Positions 45,038 to 54,359 of a DNA stretch of 64,000 nt are shown here, piece by piece (the stretch's first letter is position 1; every line of letters starts with the position of its first letter). This stretch comes from Rhizomicrobium palustre (lineage in GTDB: Bacteria; Pseudomonadota; Alphaproteobacteria; Micropepsales; Micropepsaceae): the NCBI RefSeq assembly GCF_011761565.1, contig NZ_JAASRM010000001.1, forward strand, positions 2,852,139 through 2,916,138, given 5' to 3'. A model generated the notes under the pieces. That model worked only from the letters and a program-made list of their open reading frames with translations. It ran no database searches and had not been told where the DNA came from. Made by a program: the position numbers and the translations under genes.

Positions 45038-47179
45038 ATGGATCCGATGGAAGCCATCAAACAAACCTATTATCAGGAATGCGACGAGCTACTCCTGGCG
45101 ATGGAGGAAGGCCTCATCGCCATGGAGAATGGCGAGGCGGATTCCGAGACGATCAATGCCGTCTTCCGCGCCGTGCATTCGATCAAGGGTGGTGGTGGCG
45201 CGTTTGGATTCGATATCCTTGTCGAATTCGCACACATCTTTGAAACCGTCCTCGACCTCATCCGTTCCAACCAGCTCACGCCGACCAACGAGGTCGTCAA
45301 AGTGCTGCTGCGCGCGGGTGACAAGCTTTCCGATCACGTTACCGTCGCGCGCGATGGCACCGGCGAAGTTCAGGACAGCGAAGTCAAGGAAGAGCTCGCG
45401 CGTCTCGCCGGTGAAGATGGCGAAGGCGGCGGTAGCGATCCGGCACCGGCTGATTTTGAAGGCCTCACCTTCACGCCGATGATGATCGATCTTGGCGATG
45501 AAGCTCCTGCGGCGCCTGTGATCGAGGATGCCGGGCCCGCTTGGCATGTGCGCTTTGCACCCCATGCAGGTCTTTATGCCAAGGCGAACGAGCCTTATCT
45601 CCTGATCCGCGAGCTTGCCGCGCTGGGCCCCGTGGAGGTCACGCCGGACCTGTCGAATCTGCCCGAACTCGTCGCGCTGGAGCCGGAACAGGCATATTTC
45701 GCCTGGGACATTGTGCTTCGTGATTGCGCCGACAAGGCGAGCGTCGAAGAAGTCTTCGAATTCGTTTCGGGCGATTGTGATCTTGAAATTTCTGAATGGG
45801 TTCCGCCAGCCGCGCCAGTTGCGGCTGAAGTCATCGCTGACGGAGCGCCCGAAGTGGTGGTCGAGGAAATCGCCACGACCTCGGAGCCGCAAGCGGTTGA
45901 GCCCACCGTCGCCAATGACCGCAAGCCTGCTGCCGCGAACTTGGCTGGGCCTGCAGCCGCGGCGGAAACCGTCAAGCAAACCATTCGTGTCGACCTCGAC
46001 AAGGTGGATCGCCTCGTCAACCTGGTTGGCGAGCTTGTCATTACCCAGGCGATGTTGAGCCAGCGCATTTTGGAAACCACCGGTGCGCAGACCACCATCG
46101 GCGCAGGGCTGGGCGAGCTTGAGCATCTTCTGCGCGAGCTGCAGGAAGCCGTCATGGCGATCCGTACGCAGCCGGTGAAGTCTGTGTTCCAGCGCATGCC
46201 GCGTCTGGTGCGCGAGACTGCCGCGCAGACCGGCAAGGAAGCCCGCCTGGAAATCGAGGGTGAGGCGACCGAAGTTGATAAGACGGTGATCGAACGCCTC
46301 GGCGAACCGCTCACCCACATGATCCGCAATGCGATCGACCATGGCCTCGAAACGCCCGAAGAGCGTGTCGCTGCGGGTAAGCCCGCGGAAGGCACGGTCA
46401 AGCTCTCCGCGGAACATCGTGGCGGGCGTATTGTCATCGAAGTTGCCGACGATGGCCGCGGCATCAACCGCGCGAAGGTGCGTCAGAAGGCGATCGAACG
46501 CGGCTTGATCGCGCCGAATGCCAATCTGTCGGACGAAGAAGTCGACAACCTCATCTTCCTGCCGGGCTTCTCTACGGCGGCCCAGGTCTCCAACATCTCT
46601 GGCCGTGGTGTCGGTCTGGACGTGGTCCGGCGCAACATCATCGATCTGGGCGGGCGCATCAACATCTCGTCCGTCTATGGCAAGGGCTCGAAGTTCAGCC
46701 TGACCCTGCCGCTCACGCTCGCCGTTCTCGACGGCATGATCGTGGCGGTTGGCAACCAGACCTTCGTGCTGCCGCTCTCGCATATCATCGAAAGCCTCCT
46801 GCCCAAGCGCTCTGACGTGAAGCAGTTCGGTTCGAATGGCATGCTGCTCAACGTCCGCGGCGTGTATGTGCCGCTGGTGTCGGTGGGCCGTCTCTTGGGC
46901 GTGCAGGGTGCGTCTTACGACGTCACCAACAGCGTCGTCATCCTGGTCGAAAGCGAAGGCATCGGCCGCATGGCACTCGCGGTGGATGCGATCGTCGGTC
47001 AGCGCCAGGTCGTCATCAAGAGCTTCGAGGCCAACATCGGTCATATCCAGGGCATCGCCGCCGCTACCATCCTTGGCGACGGTCGCGTGGCCCTCATCCT
47101 CGACATCGATGGTCTTGTGGCGGGCTGCCGGGAAAGCGCCGCCCGTTCCATCGAATATCAACAGGCAGCAGGAGCGTAA
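45038..47179 (+). CDS. cheA: Chemotaxis histidine kinase CheA
   Basis: About 713 residues. P1 Hpt domain with phospho-acceptor His47 (RAVHSIKGGGGAFGF); a P2-like CheY-binding part around 165-260; dimerisation P3 from ~315 (IRVDLDKVDRLVNLVGELVI); P4 ATPase (MIRNAIDHGLETPEERVAAG, VADDGRGI, GRGVGLDVVRRNI); and a CheW-like P5 at the end (ALVLDIDGLV type, here ALILDIDGLVAGC). ATG 45038 preferred over TTG 45032. Phosphorylates the CheY proteins and CheB. Confidence 0.97.
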   Translation: MDPMEAIKQTYYQECDELLLAMEEGLIAMENGEADSETINAVFRAVHSIKGGGGAFGFDILVEFAHIFETVLDLIRSNQLTPTNEVVKVLLRAGDKLSDHVTVARDGTGEVQDSEVKEELARLAGEDGEGGGSDPAPADFEGLTFTPMMIDLGDEAPAAPVIEDAGPAWHVRFAPHAGLYAKANEPYLLIRELAALGPVEVTPDLSNLPELVALEPEQAYFAWDIVLRDCADKASVEEVFEFVSGDCDLEISEWVPPAAPVAAEVIADGAPEVVVEEIATTSEPQAVEPTVANDRKPAAANLAGPAAAAETVKQTIRVDLDKVDRLVNLVGELVITQAMLSQRILETTGAQTTIGAGLGELEHLLRELQEAVMAIRTQPVKSVFQRMPRLVRETAAQTGKEARLEIEGEATEVDKTVIERLGEPLTHMIRNAIDHGLETPEERVAAGKPAEGTVKLSAEHRGGRIVIEVADDGRGINRAKVRQKAIERGLIAPNANLSDEEVDNLIFLPGFSTAAQVSNISGRGVGLDVVRRNIIDLGGRINISSVYGKGSKFSLTLPLTLAVLDGMIVAVGNQTFVLPLSHIIESLLPKRSDVKQFGSNGMLLNVRGVYVPLVSVGRLLGVQGASYDVTNSVVILVESEGIGRMALAVDAIVGQRQVVIKSFEANIGHIQGIAAATILGDGRVALILDIDGLVAGCRESAARSIEYQQAAGA

Positions 47180-47182
47180 GCT

Positions 47183-47671
47183 ATGAGCACCACCGACAAG
47201 GACAATACCGGGCAGGACCGCCGGCAATACATCACCTTCCTTGCCACCGGCCAGGAATTCGCGGCTGACATTATGGCCATTCGCGAAATTCGCGGCTGGA
47301 CCGATACCACGGCGCTGCCGCATGTGCCCGATTATGTTCGCGGCGTGATCAACCTGCGCGGCATGGTTTTGCCGGTGATCGATCTGAAGGCCCGTCTGGG
47401 CCTCGGTCTCACTGAAGCGACCGTCAAGCACGTGATCATCGTGGTCAATTCCGGCGAGCGCACCATCGGTCTTCTGGTGGATGCCGTGTCCGACATTCTC
47501 ACCGTATCGCAAAATGAGATTCAGTCCGTTCCCGACGTGATGCGCGAGACGCAGAACGATTACGTGGAAGGGATCGCGGTCCTCGACGGGCGCATGGTCA
47601 CCTTGCTTGGCATGACCAAGCTGACCTCGTCCTTCGGCGGGATCGAGAATCTCATTGAGCACGCGGCCTAA
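47183..47671 (+). CDS. cheW: Chemotaxis coupling protein CheW
   Basis: 162 residues with the CheW SH3-like double barrel (ITFLATGQEFAADIMAIREI, LPHVPDYVRGVINLRGMVLP, VIDLKARLGL, LLVDAVSDILTV). Links receptors to CheA. Starts three bases after cheA. Confidence 0.97.
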   Translation: MSTTDKDNTGQDRRQYITFLATGQEFAADIMAIREIRGWTDTTALPHVPDYVRGVINLRGMVLPVIDLKARLGLGLTEATVKHVIIVVNSGERTIGLLVDAVSDILTVSQNEIQSVPDVMRETQNDYVEGIAVLDGRMVTLLGMTKLTSSFGGIENLIEHAA

Positions 47672-47684
47672 CGGAGCGACTGCC

Positions 47685-48560
47685 TTGGCAACCGGTACCA
47701 ACCCTCGCGATTTAGCTGTCCCGGACGGCGAGTTTCCCTTCACCTGGCAGGATTTCCGCCAGATTGCGGAGCTCGTTCATTCCGAGGCCGGCATCGTTTT
47801 GACCGAAGCCAAGGTGAACCTTGTCTATTCGCGCCTGGCCAAACGCCTGCGCACGATTGGACTGCGCAGCTTCCGCGATTATTGCTCGCTGATTCAGGGC
47901 ACTGATGGCGTCGATGAGCGTCAGGCGATGATCGCCGCGATGACCACCAACGTCACCCGCTTCTTCCGGGAAAGCCACCATTTCGACTATCTGCGCAACG
48001 AGGTTCTGCCTGACCTCTTGGAAAACGCGCGCAGAGGCGGGAAGGTGCGCATCTGGTCGGCGGGCTGCTCCTCGGGCGAGGAAGCCTATTCGATCGCGCT
48101 GACCATGCTGGGGCTTGATCCCCAGGTGGCGCAACGCGATGTGCTGATCCTGGCCTCGGACATCGATCCCGAGATGCTCAAGCGCGGCAGCCGCGGGATT
48201 TATCCCGTCAGCCAGCTCGGGGATGTGCCTCAGGAACTACGGCGCAAATGGATGAAAATCGCGCCCGGTAGTGGCGGCTCCGAACTTGAAGTTGGCGACG
48301 AAATGCACGAAATGGTGCGTTTCCGTGAACTCAACCTTTTGCGCGAATGGCCGATGAAAGGCCCGTTCGACATCATATTCTGCAGAAACGTCATGATCTA
48401 TTTCGATGATGAGACCCAGAATACCGTGTGGAAGCGCTTTGCCGGGTTATTGCGCCCGGGTGGCACGCTCTGCATCGGCCATTCAGAACGCATCGTCTTG
48501 GGCAATCACCCTTACGATCTCGTGGGCCAGACCATCTACCGCAAGCATGGAGCAAAGTGA
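47685..48560 (+). CDS. cheR: Chemoreceptor methyltransferase CheR
   Basis: About 291 residues: N-terminal helical domain ([20 protein letters not shown]) and an S-adenosylmethionine methyltransferase domain ([52 protein letters not shown]). Methylates receptor glutamates. TTG 47685 has GGAG at eight bases and lies after the cheW stop; TTG 47655, overlapping cheW, is the alternative. The stop overlaps cheB by one base (TGATG). Confidence 0.95.
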   Translation: MATGTNPRDLAVPDGEFPFTWQDFRQIAELVHSEAGIVLTEAKVNLVYSRLAKRLRTIGLRSFRDYCSLIQGTDGVDERQAMIAAMTTNVTRFFRESHHFDYLRNEVLPDLLENARRGGKVRIWSAGCSSGEEAYSIALTMLGLDPQVAQRDVLILASDIDPEMLKRGSRGIYPVSQLGDVPQELRRKWMKIAPGSGGSELEVGDEMHEMVRFRELNLLREWPMKGPFDIIFCRNVMIYFDDETQNTVWKRFAGLLRPGGTLCIGHSERIVLGNHPYDLVGQTIYRKHGAK

Positions 48561-49624
48561 TGAAACGCACGCGCGTTCTGATCGTCGACGACTCCGTTAC
48601 CATTCGCCGCCTGTTAGCGGCTGTGCTATCGCGCGACGAGACCATTGAGGTGGTCGGCAGTGCTCCGGATGCCGCCTCTGCCCGGCAGATGATCAAGGAC
48701 CTCAATCCGGACGTCATCACGCTCGACGTCGAGATGCCCAACATGAATGGGCTCGAGTTCCTCGAGAAAATCATGCGCCTTCGCCCGATGCCGGTGGTGA
48801 TGGTGTCCACGCTCACCCAGAAGGGCGCGGAAGTCACGGTTTCGGCCCTTGAGCTCGGTGCCGTCGATTACTTCGCCAAGCCGACCGATAATGTCGGGGC
48901 GCATCTGGAAGAGCGCGCGCGCGAATTGTGCGAGAAGGTTCGTATCGCGGCCTCGGCTCACGTTCGCCCCTATGTGCGCAAGGACCGTACGCCGGCTCCC
49001 GATAAGCCCGATTTCGATCCGGGCAACTCGGTGGTCGCCATTGGTTCGTCCACCGGCGGCGTCGAAGCGCTGATCGAAGTCCTGTCGCATTTCCCGAAGA
49101 ATTGTCCGGCGACCGTCATCACGCAGCATATGCCGCCGCATTTCACCACCAGCTTCGCGGATCGTCTCGACCGGCTCTGCCAGCCGAAGGTTTCCGAAGC
49201 CAAAGACGGCGCCATTCTCGCACCGGGCCAGATTTATCTCGCCCCCGGTGGTGAGGCACATCTTGAAATTCATGGCAAGGGCACGCTGCGTTGCCGGCTG
49301 GTCCGCACGGGTCCGGTGAACGGGCATCGTCCGTCCGTGGATGTTCTTTTCAATTCCGTTGCCAAGGCTGCCTGTCCGCAGGCAATCGGCGTCATCCTGA
49401 CCGGCATGGGCCGGGACGGGGCCGACGGCCTCTTGGCCATGCGCAAAGCGGGTGCCGCGACTATCGGCCAGGATGAGGCGTCCTCGGTGGTCTATGGCAT
49501 GCCGCGCGTGGCTATGGAAATCGGAGCAGTAGAAAAACAATACGCGTTGCACCAGATCGGTCAGGAAGTGATGACCCTCTGCGAAGCTCGCCAGAAAGCA
49601 GGTCGCCATGCCGTCACCCAATAA
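48560..49624 (+). CDS. cheB: Chemotaxis methylesterase CheB
   Basis: 354 residues: receiver domain ([13 protein letters not shown], phospho-acceptor in [13 protein letters not shown], Lys in YFAKPTD) and a C-terminal methylesterase with catalytic Ser in [11 protein letters not shown], His in [11 protein letters not shown] and Asp in [11 protein letters not shown]. Removes receptor methyl groups. The ATG at 48560 begins [12 protein letters not shown]; longer frames run inside cheR. Overlaps the next gene by 17 bases. Confidence 0.97.
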   Translation: MKRTRVLIVDDSVTIRRLLAAVLSRDETIEVVGSAPDAASARQMIKDLNPDVITLDVEMPNMNGLEFLEKIMRLRPMPVVMVSTLTQKGAEVTVSALELGAVDYFAKPTDNVGAHLEERARELCEKVRIAASAHVRPYVRKDRTPAPDKPDFDPGNSVVAIGSSTGGVEALIEVLSHFPKNCPATVITQHMPPHFTTSFADRLDRLCQPKVSEAKDGAILAPGQIYLAPGGEAHLEIHGKGTLRCRLVRTGPVNGHRPSVDVLFNSVAKAACPQAIGVILTGMGRDGADGLLAMRKAGAATIGQDEASSVVYGMPRVAMEIGAVEKQYALHQIGQEVMTLCEARQKAGRHAVTQ

Positions 49625-49997
49625 AATCAAAGCCGTTGTGGTCGACGACCAGCTCACCATGCGTACGCTGGTGCGGTCGTGCCTGCAGCAGATTGGGCTC
49701 ACCGACATCCGCGAGTTTCCCAAGGCGCCGGAAGCTCTGGCGGCCATGAAGGCGGCGCCTGCGCATATCATTTTCTCCGACTTCAACATGCCGGAGATGG
49801 ATGGACTAGAATTCCTGCGTTCCGTGCGTGCAGATCCTGCGATCAAGGGGACAGGCTTCATTCTGCTCACCGGCCGCGCCGATGCCGATCTGGTCAAGCG
49901 CGCCGCGCAGTTCGGAGCCAATAACTATCTCGTCAAGCCGTTTACCGTTGCCATTCTGAAACAGAAACTCGAACAGATCTTCGGTGCTCTTTCGTGA
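49608..49997 (+). CDS. cheY: Chemotaxis response regulator CheY-II
   Basis: 129 residues, receiver only: [13 protein letters not shown], phospho-acceptor in [16 protein letters not shown], Thr in ILLTGRAD, Lys in [11 protein letters not shown]. Corresponds by position to Caulobacter cheYII, the main motor-binding CheY there. Overlaps cheB and cheD (GTGA). Confidence 0.94.
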   Translation: MPSPNKIKAVVVDDQLTMRTLVRSCLQQIGLTDIREFPKAPEALAAMKAAPAHIIFSDFNMPEMDGLEFLRSVRADPAIKGTGFILLTGRADADLVKRAAQFGANNYLVKPFTVAILKQKLEQIFGALS

Positions 49998-50599
49998 ACA
50001 CAACAACCCGGAAGCAAAAACATGAGGAAAGGCCGCTGCGGAAATTCCGTAATCCGCGCGATGGCCTCCTGCATGTACAGCTTACGCTCGGCGACACTTA
50101 CGTGACGTCCGATCCCGATGAGGTGCTGACGACGATTCTCGGCTCCTGCATCGCGGCGTGTATCCGCGATCCGGTGTCCGGCGTAGGCGGCATGAACCAC
50201 TTCCTTTTGCCGGATGGAAATTCCGGTGATCGCGAGGCCCGCTGCTATGGCGTCAACGCGATGGAACTTTTGATCAACGACATCCTTAAGCATGGCGGCG
50301 ACCGGCGCCGGCTCGAGGCCAAGATTTTCGGCGGCGCCAATGTGGTGTCGGCGCTGACCGATGTCGGATCACGCAATTACGCGTTTGCCCGGCAGTTCCT
50401 CCAGGATGAAGGTATCCCGATCGTCGGTGGCGATGTAGGTGGTGATTTGGCGCGGCGCATCCAGTTCATGCCTTTCTCGGGCAGGGCGCGTCAGGCCGTC
50501 GTCAAAGGAGCCGAGCCGCGGCTGGTGGAAGAGGAGCTTACGGCGCTTCACAAGAAGACGCAGACCGCGGTGCCTGTCGACGAGGTGGAGTTCTTCTGA
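49994..50599 (+). CDS. cheD: Chemoreceptor glutamine deamidase CheD
   Basis: 201 residues with the CheD catalytic Cys (TTILGSCIAACIRD) and His (GGMNHFLLPDG), plus KIFGGANVV. Deamidates receptor glutamines. GTG start overlapping the cheY-II stop; its own stop overlaps cheU by one base. Confidence 0.95.
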   Translation: MNTTTRKQKHEERPLRKFRNPRDGLLHVQLTLGDTYVTSDPDEVLTTILGSCIAACIRDPVSGVGGMNHFLLPDGNSGDREARCYGVNAMELLINDILKHGGDRRRLEAKIFGGANVVSALTDVGSRNYAFARQFLQDEGIPIVGGDVGGDLARRIQFMPFSGRARQAVVKGAEPRLVEEELTALHKKTQTAVPVDEVEFF

Positions 50600-50985
50600 T
50601 GAGCCAGCGCGCCGACAGCTTTCCGACTACCATAAAGCTCTTGAAGGCGGTGGCTGGCGAACTTCGCGAGTTGGCGCACGATACCGCACGCTTTGGCGAG
50701 ACGTTGACCGAATCGAGCAAGCTGGTGGGGTGCGATGCATCCCTCCGGCTCTTGCAGAAATTCGATCTTTTCCACCAGAGCCTGGAAGCACACGCCGTCC
50801 TCATCGATGCGCTCTCCGGCCATATCGATGATGGCACGATAGAGAAGACCGAGATCAACGAGCTTCTTCATCACGTGCCGTTCTTCAGTGTGCGTGAGCG
50901 TTTGCGCGCGATGGTAACGGGCGAAAAAAAGCAAGAAACCAAGGAAGAAGAAGAATCGGGGGATTTCCTCTTCTTCAACGATTGA
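50599..50985 (+). CDS. cheU: CheU-like protein with DxxxQ motif, possible CheY phosphatase
   Basis: 128 residues, all-helical by appearance, at the place of cheU in Caulobacter (cheT in rhizobia has a similar place). Two features suggest more: a DxxxQ motif, Asp56-Leu-Phe-His-Gln60, in a long amphipathic helix (LLQKFDLFHQSLEAHAVLID), as in CheZ where Asp and Gln promote CheY dephosphorylation; and an acidic tail ending in GDFLFFND, reminiscent of the CheY-binding C-terminus of CheZ. Overall similarity to CheZ is not evident to me, so function is inferred. Confidence 0.75.
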   Translation: MSQRADSFPTTIKLLKAVAGELRELAHDTARFGETLTESSKLVGCDASLRLLQKFDLFHQSLEAHAVLIDALSGHIDDGTIEKTEINELLHHVPFFSVRERLRAMVTGEKKQETKEEEESGDFLFFND

Positions 50986-51000
50986 ACGCGCGGGGCGGGC

Positions 51001-51585
51001 GTGGTCGAGAAACTGAATTTTTCGCAGATCGAAGCCCTGGTCATCGATTCAGACCAGTATTCGACCTCTATTCTGGGCCAGATCCTCAGAGGGTTTGGCC
51101 TGTCGCGTCATCACATTGTCGATACCAGTGAAGAGGGGCGAACCCGCCTGAACGCGGCGCATTTCGATCTTCTCATCTGCGACGCCATCCTGCCGGATTC
51201 GCACGCCACCGAGCTCATCAAATGGATGCGCCGCCAGGCTTCGCTGAACATCAAATACATGCCCGTCGTCGTGCTGACCGGCTATACCCAATATACCAAT
51301 GTCGTGAACCTGCGCGATGCGGGCGCCAATATCGTGGTGCGAAAGCCTGTTTCGCCCAACGTTCTGTTTGACCACATCGCTTGGTCGGCGCGTACCGAAC
51401 GCCCCTTCATCGAGACGGACAACTATATCGGCCCGGACCGGCGCTTCAAGAACACCGGCCCGCCGGATGGCGCCGGACGCCGCAAAACGGACCTCACCCT
51501 GGAAATCGGTGAGGCAAAAGAACCGAACATGTCTCAGGAAGAAATCGACAGCCTGTTAAGACCGACGAAAGTGGAAATCGAATGA
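51001..51585 (+). CDS. cheY: CheY-III receiver protein with C-terminal FliM-N-like motif
   Basis: 194 residues. Receiver over ~10-130: acidic Asp16/Asp18, phospho-acceptor Asp61 (LLICDAILPD), Thr93 (VVLTGYTQ), Lys115 (VRKPVSP). Then RPFIETDNYIGPDRRFK, a linker motif shared with other alphaproteobacterial receivers, and a tail that ends MSQEEIDSLLRPTK (residues 177-190), which matches the N-terminal CheY-binding segment of FliM (LSQxEIDALL). GTG start 15 bases after cheU. Overlaps cheE by ATGA. Position equals Caulobacter cheYIII. Confidence 0.88.
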   Translation: MVEKLNFSQIEALVIDSDQYSTSILGQILRGFGLSRHHIVDTSEEGRTRLNAAHFDLLICDAILPDSHATELIKWMRRQASLNIKYMPVVVLTGYTQYTNVVNLRDAGANIVVRKPVSPNVLFDHIAWSARTERPFIETDNYIGPDRRFKNTGPPDGAGRRKTDLTLEIGEAKEPNMSQEEIDSLLRPTKVEIE

Positions 51586-52097
51586 GTGGGTGCAAGATCA
51601 TCCGGGTGAAGAACATCCTGGGCGAGTTGTTGTCCATGCCGGGCGGCATCAGCCGGGAAGAGGCGGTGCACGAGGCGCAGGCCTTGATCGAGGAGCTGCG
51701 TGAGGATTGCGAAAAAGCCGTTCCGGTGGAAATCACGCGGCTCGAGGATCTGGTCGCTGTGGCGGGCGGCAGCATAAGCGCGCTGCAACTCGAGAACCTC
51801 CTCGACCAAGTCGATCCCTTGCTCACCCTTTCGGGCACTTTCGGATCTGAGGTTTTTGACAGCGTGGTCAAGCGCTTTTGCGATCTTGCTGCCGGCATGC
51901 GCGATAAAGGCATTACCACGACCGCACCGCTGAAGGTGCACCTCTCTGCCATGCGGCTAGTCTATAAGAATGATGTGCCCGAGGCAGACTGCACGGCTAT
52001 TCTCGCCGAGCTTTCGCTCATCCATAAGCATTACGGCATCGCCAGCCATGAAGGCGACCCGCCAGGTGTGCTGGGCGGGCCCCTCGGCGCGGCTTAA
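51582..52097 (+). CDS. cheE: CheE-like chemotaxis protein
   Basis: 171 residues, helical, no known catalytic motif. Conserved blocks: LLSMPGGISREEAVHEAQAL, LTLSGTFGSEVFDSVVKRFC, KVHLSAMRLV and IHKHYGIASHEG. Position as last gene of the operon corresponds to Caulobacter cheE, whose biochemical role I do not know. A paralogue lies at 59379-59903, again after a CheY-III-like gene, so the two proteins probably work as a pair. Start overlaps cheY-III by ATGA. Confidence 0.75.
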   Translation: MSGCKIIRVKNILGELLSMPGGISREEAVHEAQALIEELREDCEKAVPVEITRLEDLVAVAGGSISALQLENLLDQVDPLLTLSGTFGSEVFDSVVKRFCDLAAGMRDKGITTTAPLKVHLSAMRLVYKNDVPEADCTAILAELSLIHKHYGIASHEGDPPGVLGGPLGAA

Positions 52098-52103
52098 CGC
52101 TGC

Positions 52104-53327
52104 TTAGGCCATGAACAAAAGGGCTGGGTGCTCGAGAAGCGCCTTCAGCCTTTTGACGAAGCGCGCTGCGTCCGCGCCATCCACCACCCGGTGGTCATAG
52201 CAGGACGAGAAATTCATCATTTTGCGGATCGCGATCTGGCCGTCCCGTATCACGGGGCGCTCGATAATGGCGTTCGGCCCCAGGATTGCGACTTCTGGAT
52301 GATTGATAATTGGGGTGGAGGCAATGCCGCCCAGCGGTCCTAAACTGGTGACGGTAATCGTGGAGCCGGTCAGTTCTTCTCGCGATGCCTTGCCGCTCCG
52401 CGCCTTGGCGGCAATCTCGGAAACCGCGCGTGCGGCTTGCCATATGTCCAGCGTTTCGGCATGGCGCACCACCGGCACCATCAGCCCGGCTTCGGTTTCG
52501 GTGGCAATGCCGATGTGCACGGCGCCATAGCGTTTCACCACGCCCGCCTCGTCATCGAAATGCGCGTTGATCTGCGGGAATTCCGGCAGCACGCGTACCA
52601 TCGCGGTCATCAGGAAGGGCAGAAGCGTGAGCTTGGGCTGGTTCGGCTTGCGTGTTTCGTTTAGGTGCTGGCGCAGGCTTTCCAGCTCCGTCATGTCGAT
52701 TTCCTCGACATAGGCGAAATGGGGGATACGCCGCTTGGACTCCGACATCTTCTCGGCGATCTTGCGGCGCAGGCCGATCAGCTTCACCTCTTCGATGCTG
52801 TCGCGCCGCGCAGGCTTGGCGGTGCTTTGCGGTTTCGGCCGCGCGCCGCCACCGGCGAGGAAATCGTCAAGGTCGCCATGGGTGATGCGCCCGCCGGGGC
52901 CGGTGCCCGCGATCTGGGAAAGATCAATGTGAAGATCAGCGGCGCGCAGGCGCACCGCAGGTGCCGCCAGAACCTTGCCGTTCGTCTCGCGCGCAGGGCA
53001 GGCCGGAGCTTCTTCCTGCTCGTCTTCCTGCACGGCTTGGGGCGCCTCTTGTGTCTTCGGAGCGGGGGCTTCGATGTGTGCGGCACCTTCCAGCTCGAAT
53101 TCCACCAGCGGCGCGCCTACCGTTGCCATCTCGCCGGGATTGCCTTTGATCGCCAGCACTTTTCCGGCTACCGGCGAGGTCATTTCCACCGTCGCCTTGT
53201 CGGTCATAACATCGACCAGAAGCTGGTCTTCGTGCACAAGATCGCCCACCGCCACATGCCAGGCGACAATCTCGGCTTCAGCGGTGCCTTCACCCACATC
53301 GGGAAGCTTGAATACGAAACGTTCCAT
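52104..53327 (-). CDS. bkdB: Branched-chain 2-oxoacid dehydrogenase E2 (acyltransferase)
   Basis: 407 residues: lipoyl domain (FKLPDVGEGTAEAEIVAWHV, lipoyl Lys in MTDKATVEMTSP), peripheral-subunit-binding domain (AGTGPGGRITHGDLDDFL) and catalytic domain with SCYDHRVVDGADAARF. Transfers the acyl group from lipoate to CoA. It is the last gene of E1alpha-E1beta-E2; no E3 gene follows. ATG 53327 preferred over GTG 53330. Convergent with cheE, only six bases apart, with no terminator visible. Confidence 0.93.
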   Translation of the reverse strand: MERFVFKLPDVGEGTAEAEIVAWHVAVGDLVHEDQLLVDVMTDKATVEMTSPVAGKVLAIKGNPGEMATVGAPLVEFELEGAAHIEAPAPKTQEAPQAVQEDEQEEAPACPARETNGKVLAAPAVRLRAADLHIDLSQIAGTGPGGRITHGDLDDFLAGGGARPKPQSTAKPARRDSIEEVKLIGLRRKIAEKMSESKRRIPHFAYVEEIDMTELESLRQHLNETRKPNQPKLTLLPFLMTAMVRVLPEFPQINAHFDDEAGVVKRYGAVHIGIATETEAGLMVPVVRHAETLDIWQAARAVSEIAAKARSGKASREELTGSTITVTSLGPLGGIASTPIINHPEVAILGPNAIIERPVIRDGQIAIRKMMNFSSCYDHRVVDGADAARFVKRLKALLEHPALLFMA

Positions 53328-53342
53328 CACACTCTTCCCTTG

Positions 53343-54356
53343 TCAGCTTTCCAGCGCGCGTTTCAGGCCCTGAATGACCCGTTCGGGCCCCGGGAAATAC
53401 TCCCATTCGAAGGCGTGGGGATAGGGCGTATCCCAGCCCGCGACGCGCTGTACCGGTGCTTCCAAATGATAAAAACAATGCTGCTGCACCAATGCGCAAA
53501 GCTCGGCGCCAAAGCCACTGGTCATGGTCGCTTCATGCGCCACCACGCAGCGCCCGGTTTTCTCCACCGAACGCAGAATGGTTTTGATATCGAGCGGCAT
53601 CAGGGTGCGAAGATCGATGATCTCGGCATCGATACCTGCTTCCTCGGCGGCGGCCATGGCGACATGCACCATGGTGCCATAGGTGAGTACGGTCACCGCT
53701 GCGCCTGGGCGCACAATGGCGGCTTCGCCCAGCGGCACCACATAACGTCCTTCGGGCACATCGCTCGCTTTGTGCTTGGCCCAAGGCATCACCGGCTTGT
53801 CATGATGGCCATCAAAGGGGCCGTTATAAAGCCGCTTCGGCTCCAGGAAGATCACGGGATCGGGGTCTTCCACGGCGCTGATCAGAAGGCCCTTGGCATC
53901 GCGCGGGTTGGAGGGGATCACCACTTTCAGCCCCGCTACATGGGTAAAAAGCGCTTCGGGGCTTTGGCTATGGGTTTGGCCGCCATAGATGCCGCCGCCA
54001 TAGGGCGTGCGGATCACTAAGGGCACATGGAAATCGCCACCGGAGCGATAGCGAATGCGGGCCGCTTCCGAGACGATCTGGTCATAGGCCGGGTAGATGT
54101 AATCCGCGAACTGGATTTCGACTACGGGCTTTAAGCCATTCACGCTCATGCCGATGCCGAGCGCCACGATACCGGCTTCGCCGATGGGGGTATCAAAGCA
54201 GCGTGTCAACCCGTGCTTTTTCTGCAGACCGTCGGTCACCCGGAAGACGCCGCCGAAATAGCCCACATCTTCGCCGAAAACGACCACATTGGGGTCTTCC
54301 GAAAGCAATGTATCGAGCGCGGAGTTGAGCGCCTGAATCATATTCATCGCGGGCAT
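53343..54356 (-). CDS. bkdA2: Branched-chain 2-oxoacid dehydrogenase E1 beta
   Basis: 337 residues of the transketolase central/C-terminal type: MNMIQALNSALDTLLSEDPN, VVVFGEDVGYFGGVFRVTDG, DTPIGEAGIVALGIGMSVNG, YGGGIYGGQTHSQSPEALF, AHEATMTSGFGAELCALVQQ. GGAG nine bases before the ATG. Forms an alpha2beta2 E1 with the upstream gene, three bases away. Confidence 0.95.
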   Translation of the reverse strand: MPAMNMIQALNSALDTLLSEDPNVVVFGEDVGYFGGVFRVTDGLQKKHGLTRCFDTPIGEAGIVALGIGMSVNGLKPVVEIQFADYIYPAYDQIVSEAARIRYRSGGDFHVPLVIRTPYGGGIYGGQTHSQSPEALFTHVAGLKVVIPSNPRDAKGLLISAVEDPDPVIFLEPKRLYNGPFDGHHDKPVMPWAKHKASDVPEGRYVVPLGEAAIVRPGAAVTVLTYGTMVHVAMAAAEEAGIDAEIIDLRTLMPLDIKTILRSVEKTGRCVVAHEATMTSGFGAELCALVQQHCFYHLEAPVQRVAGWDTPYPHAFEWEYFPGPERVIQGLKRALES

Positions 54357-54359
54357 GGC

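Noticed and set aside
45089..47743. 884-codon open frame on the minus strand opposite cheA and cheW
   Set aside because: Antisense shadow of two clear chemotaxis genes, no recognisable motifs.
48626..49921. 431-codon minus-strand frame opposite cheB and cheY-II
   Set aside because: Antisense shadow; no domain, real genes on the plus strand.
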